A DNA stretch of 64,000 nucleotides, taken from positions 1-64,000 of the forward strand of contig JACRLQ010000009.1 in NCBI GenBank assembly GCA_016215155.1, written 5' to 3'. Within the stretch, counting starts at the first letter, position 1, and each line of letters starts with the position of its first letter. A model generated the notes under the pieces. It saw only the letters and a list, made by a program, of their open reading frames with translations, had not been told where the DNA came from and did not search any database. The position numbers and the translations under genes are program-made. This document shows, piece by piece, positions 62,757 to 64,000 of the stretch. Origin of the DNA: Nitrospirota bacterium (lineage in GTDB: Bacteria > Nitrospirota > Thermodesulfovibrionia > Thermodesulfovibrionales > UBA6898).

Positions 62757-63104
62757 ATGGCAAAGAAAAAAAGCGAAGACAGCACAAGGGAATTCGAGCA
62801 GGCGATCAAGAAGTCCGAGAAGGAGACGTATCTCCTGAAGCTCTACGTCACCGGGCTCACCCCGGCCTCTACAAGGGCTATAGCGAATATAAAGAAGATC
62901 TGCGAAGAGCACCTGAAGGGCCGCTATGAGCTGGACGTGATAGACATCTACCAGCAGCCGGTCCTCGCCAAAGGCGAACAGATCATCGCCGCGCCGACCC
63001 TTATAAGAAAGCTGCCCCTGCCTCTGCGCAAGTTCATCGGTGACATGTCAAACACGGAAAGAATACTTCTGGGCCTTGACCTTAGGCCGAAGAAGAATAA
63101 ATAA
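62757..63104 (+). CDS. kaiB: KaiB-family protein 2
   Basis: 115 residues, 12 bp after the first KaiB gene. The domain ([57 protein letters not shown]) is clearly paralogous to copy 1. The N-terminal extension is different and acidic-basic. Two KaiB copies beside one KaiC are common in Nitrospirota and Desulfobacterota; they might compete for KaiC or act on different partners. Confidence 0.93.
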   Translation: MAKKKSEDSTREFEQAIKKSEKETYLLKLYVTGLTPASTRAIANIKKICEEHLKGRYELDVIDIYQQPVLAKGEQIIAAPTLIRKLPLPLRKFIGDMSNTERILLGLDLRPKKNK

Positions 63105-63108
63105 AGAC

Positions 63109-64000
63109 ATGATGAAAAAGACCGCTGCCATTAAATCGAAAAAGGCGAAAGGGTCTGCAAGCCGCGTATCAAAGGCCGCAGGCGAAAAGATACAGGAATT
63201 AGAAACCCGGCTTGCCGAAGCAGAAGAGACTCTGGAGGCTATCCGAAGCGGGGCGGTCGACGCCCTGGTGGTATCTGCCCCTGAAGGCGACCAGGTATAT
63301 ACGCTAAAAGGCGCTGAATATCCCTACCGAGTTTTTTTCGAGACGATGAACGAAGGAGGGGCGGTTATTTCCCATGAAGGACTAATCCTTGCATGTAACA
63401 AAAGTTTTGAGCGAATGATCGGCACAAAACTGAAAAGGCTCGCCGGCAAATCTTTCTATGATTGTATCCCGTCCGAAGAGAGCCCGAAGATCAGCCACTT
63501 CATCAGTAGCATCTGCGAAACAAAGACCGGTGACGCCTGTCAGCAGGCCCTGAGGGTTGAGTCTGTGCTTCTGGCCCCCAGAGGCGGGAGGGTCCCCGTA
63601 CAGCTTGCATTAAGTGCAGTGCATGAAGTTGAAAAGGGCCACATCTGTGTCGTTATTACCGACCTGACCGACCAAAAAAGAGCTGAAGAAATATTGCGCA
63701 GGTCTCAGGATGAACTCGAATTCAAAGTCAGGCAGAGGACTGCCGAGCTTGAGGTGACACAGGAGGAGCTCCTGGCCCAGAATGAAGAACTGCGCGTAAC
63801 CCGGGATCAGCTGGAGAATTCAAACGACAGCCTCACGGATGTTAATAAGGAACTGGAGGCCTTCACCTATTCCGTCTCTCACGACCTGCGCGCTCCGGTC
63901 CGACACGTTTCGGGGTTTGCCAAAATCGTGCTTGAGGATTATGCTGACAAGCTGGATACGACGGGTAAGAACTATCTGGCCCGTATCCTCAGAGGATCGG
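63109..64000 (+). CDS. PAS sensor histidine kinase of the kai cluster, C-terminus cut by the window edge
   Basis: About 297 codons are visible from the ATG at 63109 (a second ATG follows at once). A Lys-rich start and short coiled coil lead to [13 protein letters not shown], a phrase typical of KaiC-associated kinases. A PAS domain (about 65-190) is followed by a long coiled coil and the start of HisKA with the His in [14 protein letters not shown]. The ATPase domain lies beyond 64000. It starts 4 bp after the second KaiB gene, so it is the likely output kinase of this KaiC module. Confidence 0.9.
   Translation, partial: MMKKTAAIKSKKAKGSASRVSKAAGEKIQELETRLAEAEETLEAIRSGAVDALVVSAPEGDQVYTLKGAEYPYRVFFETMNEGGAVISHEGLILACNKSFERMIGTKLKRLAGKSFYDCIPSEESPKISHFISSICETKTGDACQQALRVESVLLAPRGGRVPVQLALSAVHEVEKGHICVVITDLTDQKRAEEILRRSQDELEFKVRQRTAELEVTQEELLAQNEELRVTRDQLENSNDSLTDVNKELEAFTYSVSHDLRAPVRHVSGFAKIVLEDYADKLDTTGKNYLARILRGS

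Noticed and set aside
1-64000. tRNA, rRNA and CRISPR
   Set aside because: No tRNA cloverleaf ends with GGTTCGAATCC-like arms, no rRNA sequence and no regularly spaced repeats were seen while reading the gaps; a dedicated scan could still find a tRNA.

Overview
The window is bacterial chromosomal DNA with moderately high GC, dense coding and many overlapping start/stop codons. No rRNA, tRNA, CRISPR array, phage module or complete insertion sequence was seen. The gene set points to a Gram-negative, probably anaerobic or microaerophilic bacterium of the Nitrospirota or Desulfobacterota type. It includes a CobA-HemD fusion, a DsrC-like protein, the AmmeMemoRadiSam genes, a KaiC-KaiB-KaiB cluster, two sigma-54 activators, large PAS histidine kinases and small Cys-rich proteins. 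This placement is inference; no marker gene fixes it.

Layout. 1-5100: start of a secreted S8 protease and a large exported multicopper oxidase carrying a Gly-rich repeat insert. 5464-11910: one minus-strand operon (cobA-hemD, plsC-like, receiver protein, GT2 glycosyltransferase, flippase-like protein, bioA, small NTF2-like protein). 12278-15904: RRM protein, S21, a Lys-rich small protein, then a UPF0182 membrane protein. 15921-19178: PAS/GAF kinase and two-CW protein on the minus strand, facing a histone H1-like peptide plus an atypical DsrC homologue that share a clear promoter. 19190-19373: palindromic repeat element. 19653-23908: RND efflux adaptor and pump. 23999-30667: dCMP deaminase, then a tight operon of a membrane spermidine-synthase-like protein, a NosR-like FMN/Fe-S protein, AmrS and an AmrB-AmrA fusion lipoprotein, with two very small proteins between them. 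30778-33863: diguanylate cyclase, a solute-binding-like protein and a helical protein.

34026-42441 is a signalling block. A 1124-residue kinase and its NtrC-type partner lie just upstream of a near-consensus sigma-54 promoter with a palindrome about 150 bp further upstream. That promoter would drive two Cys-rich small proteins, a lone receiver domain and a 94-residue protein. A classical OmpR-type pair follows. 42534-46111: amidohydrolase, a second sigma-54 activator and a TPR protein fused to a degenerate kinase lobe. 46333-54325: beta-CASP nuclease, then an SPFH, DUF4178, DUF350, spermidine-synthase-like and Tat-exported amine-oxidase-like cluster. Its synthase appears to have lost about 40 residues of the catalytic core. 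54491-60234: a MalT/BTAD regulator disrupted in frame by a repeat, and an exported FG-GAP protein. 60613-64000: KaiC, two KaiB proteins and a PAS histidine kinase that runs off the window.

The most interesting items are the putative sigma-54 circuit at 35146-40422, the extended AmmeMemoRadiSam operon, the cysteine-less DsrC homologue beside a histone-like peptide, the TPR-pseudokinase and the core-deleted aminopropyltransferase homologue. Functions are read from motifs and gene order only.
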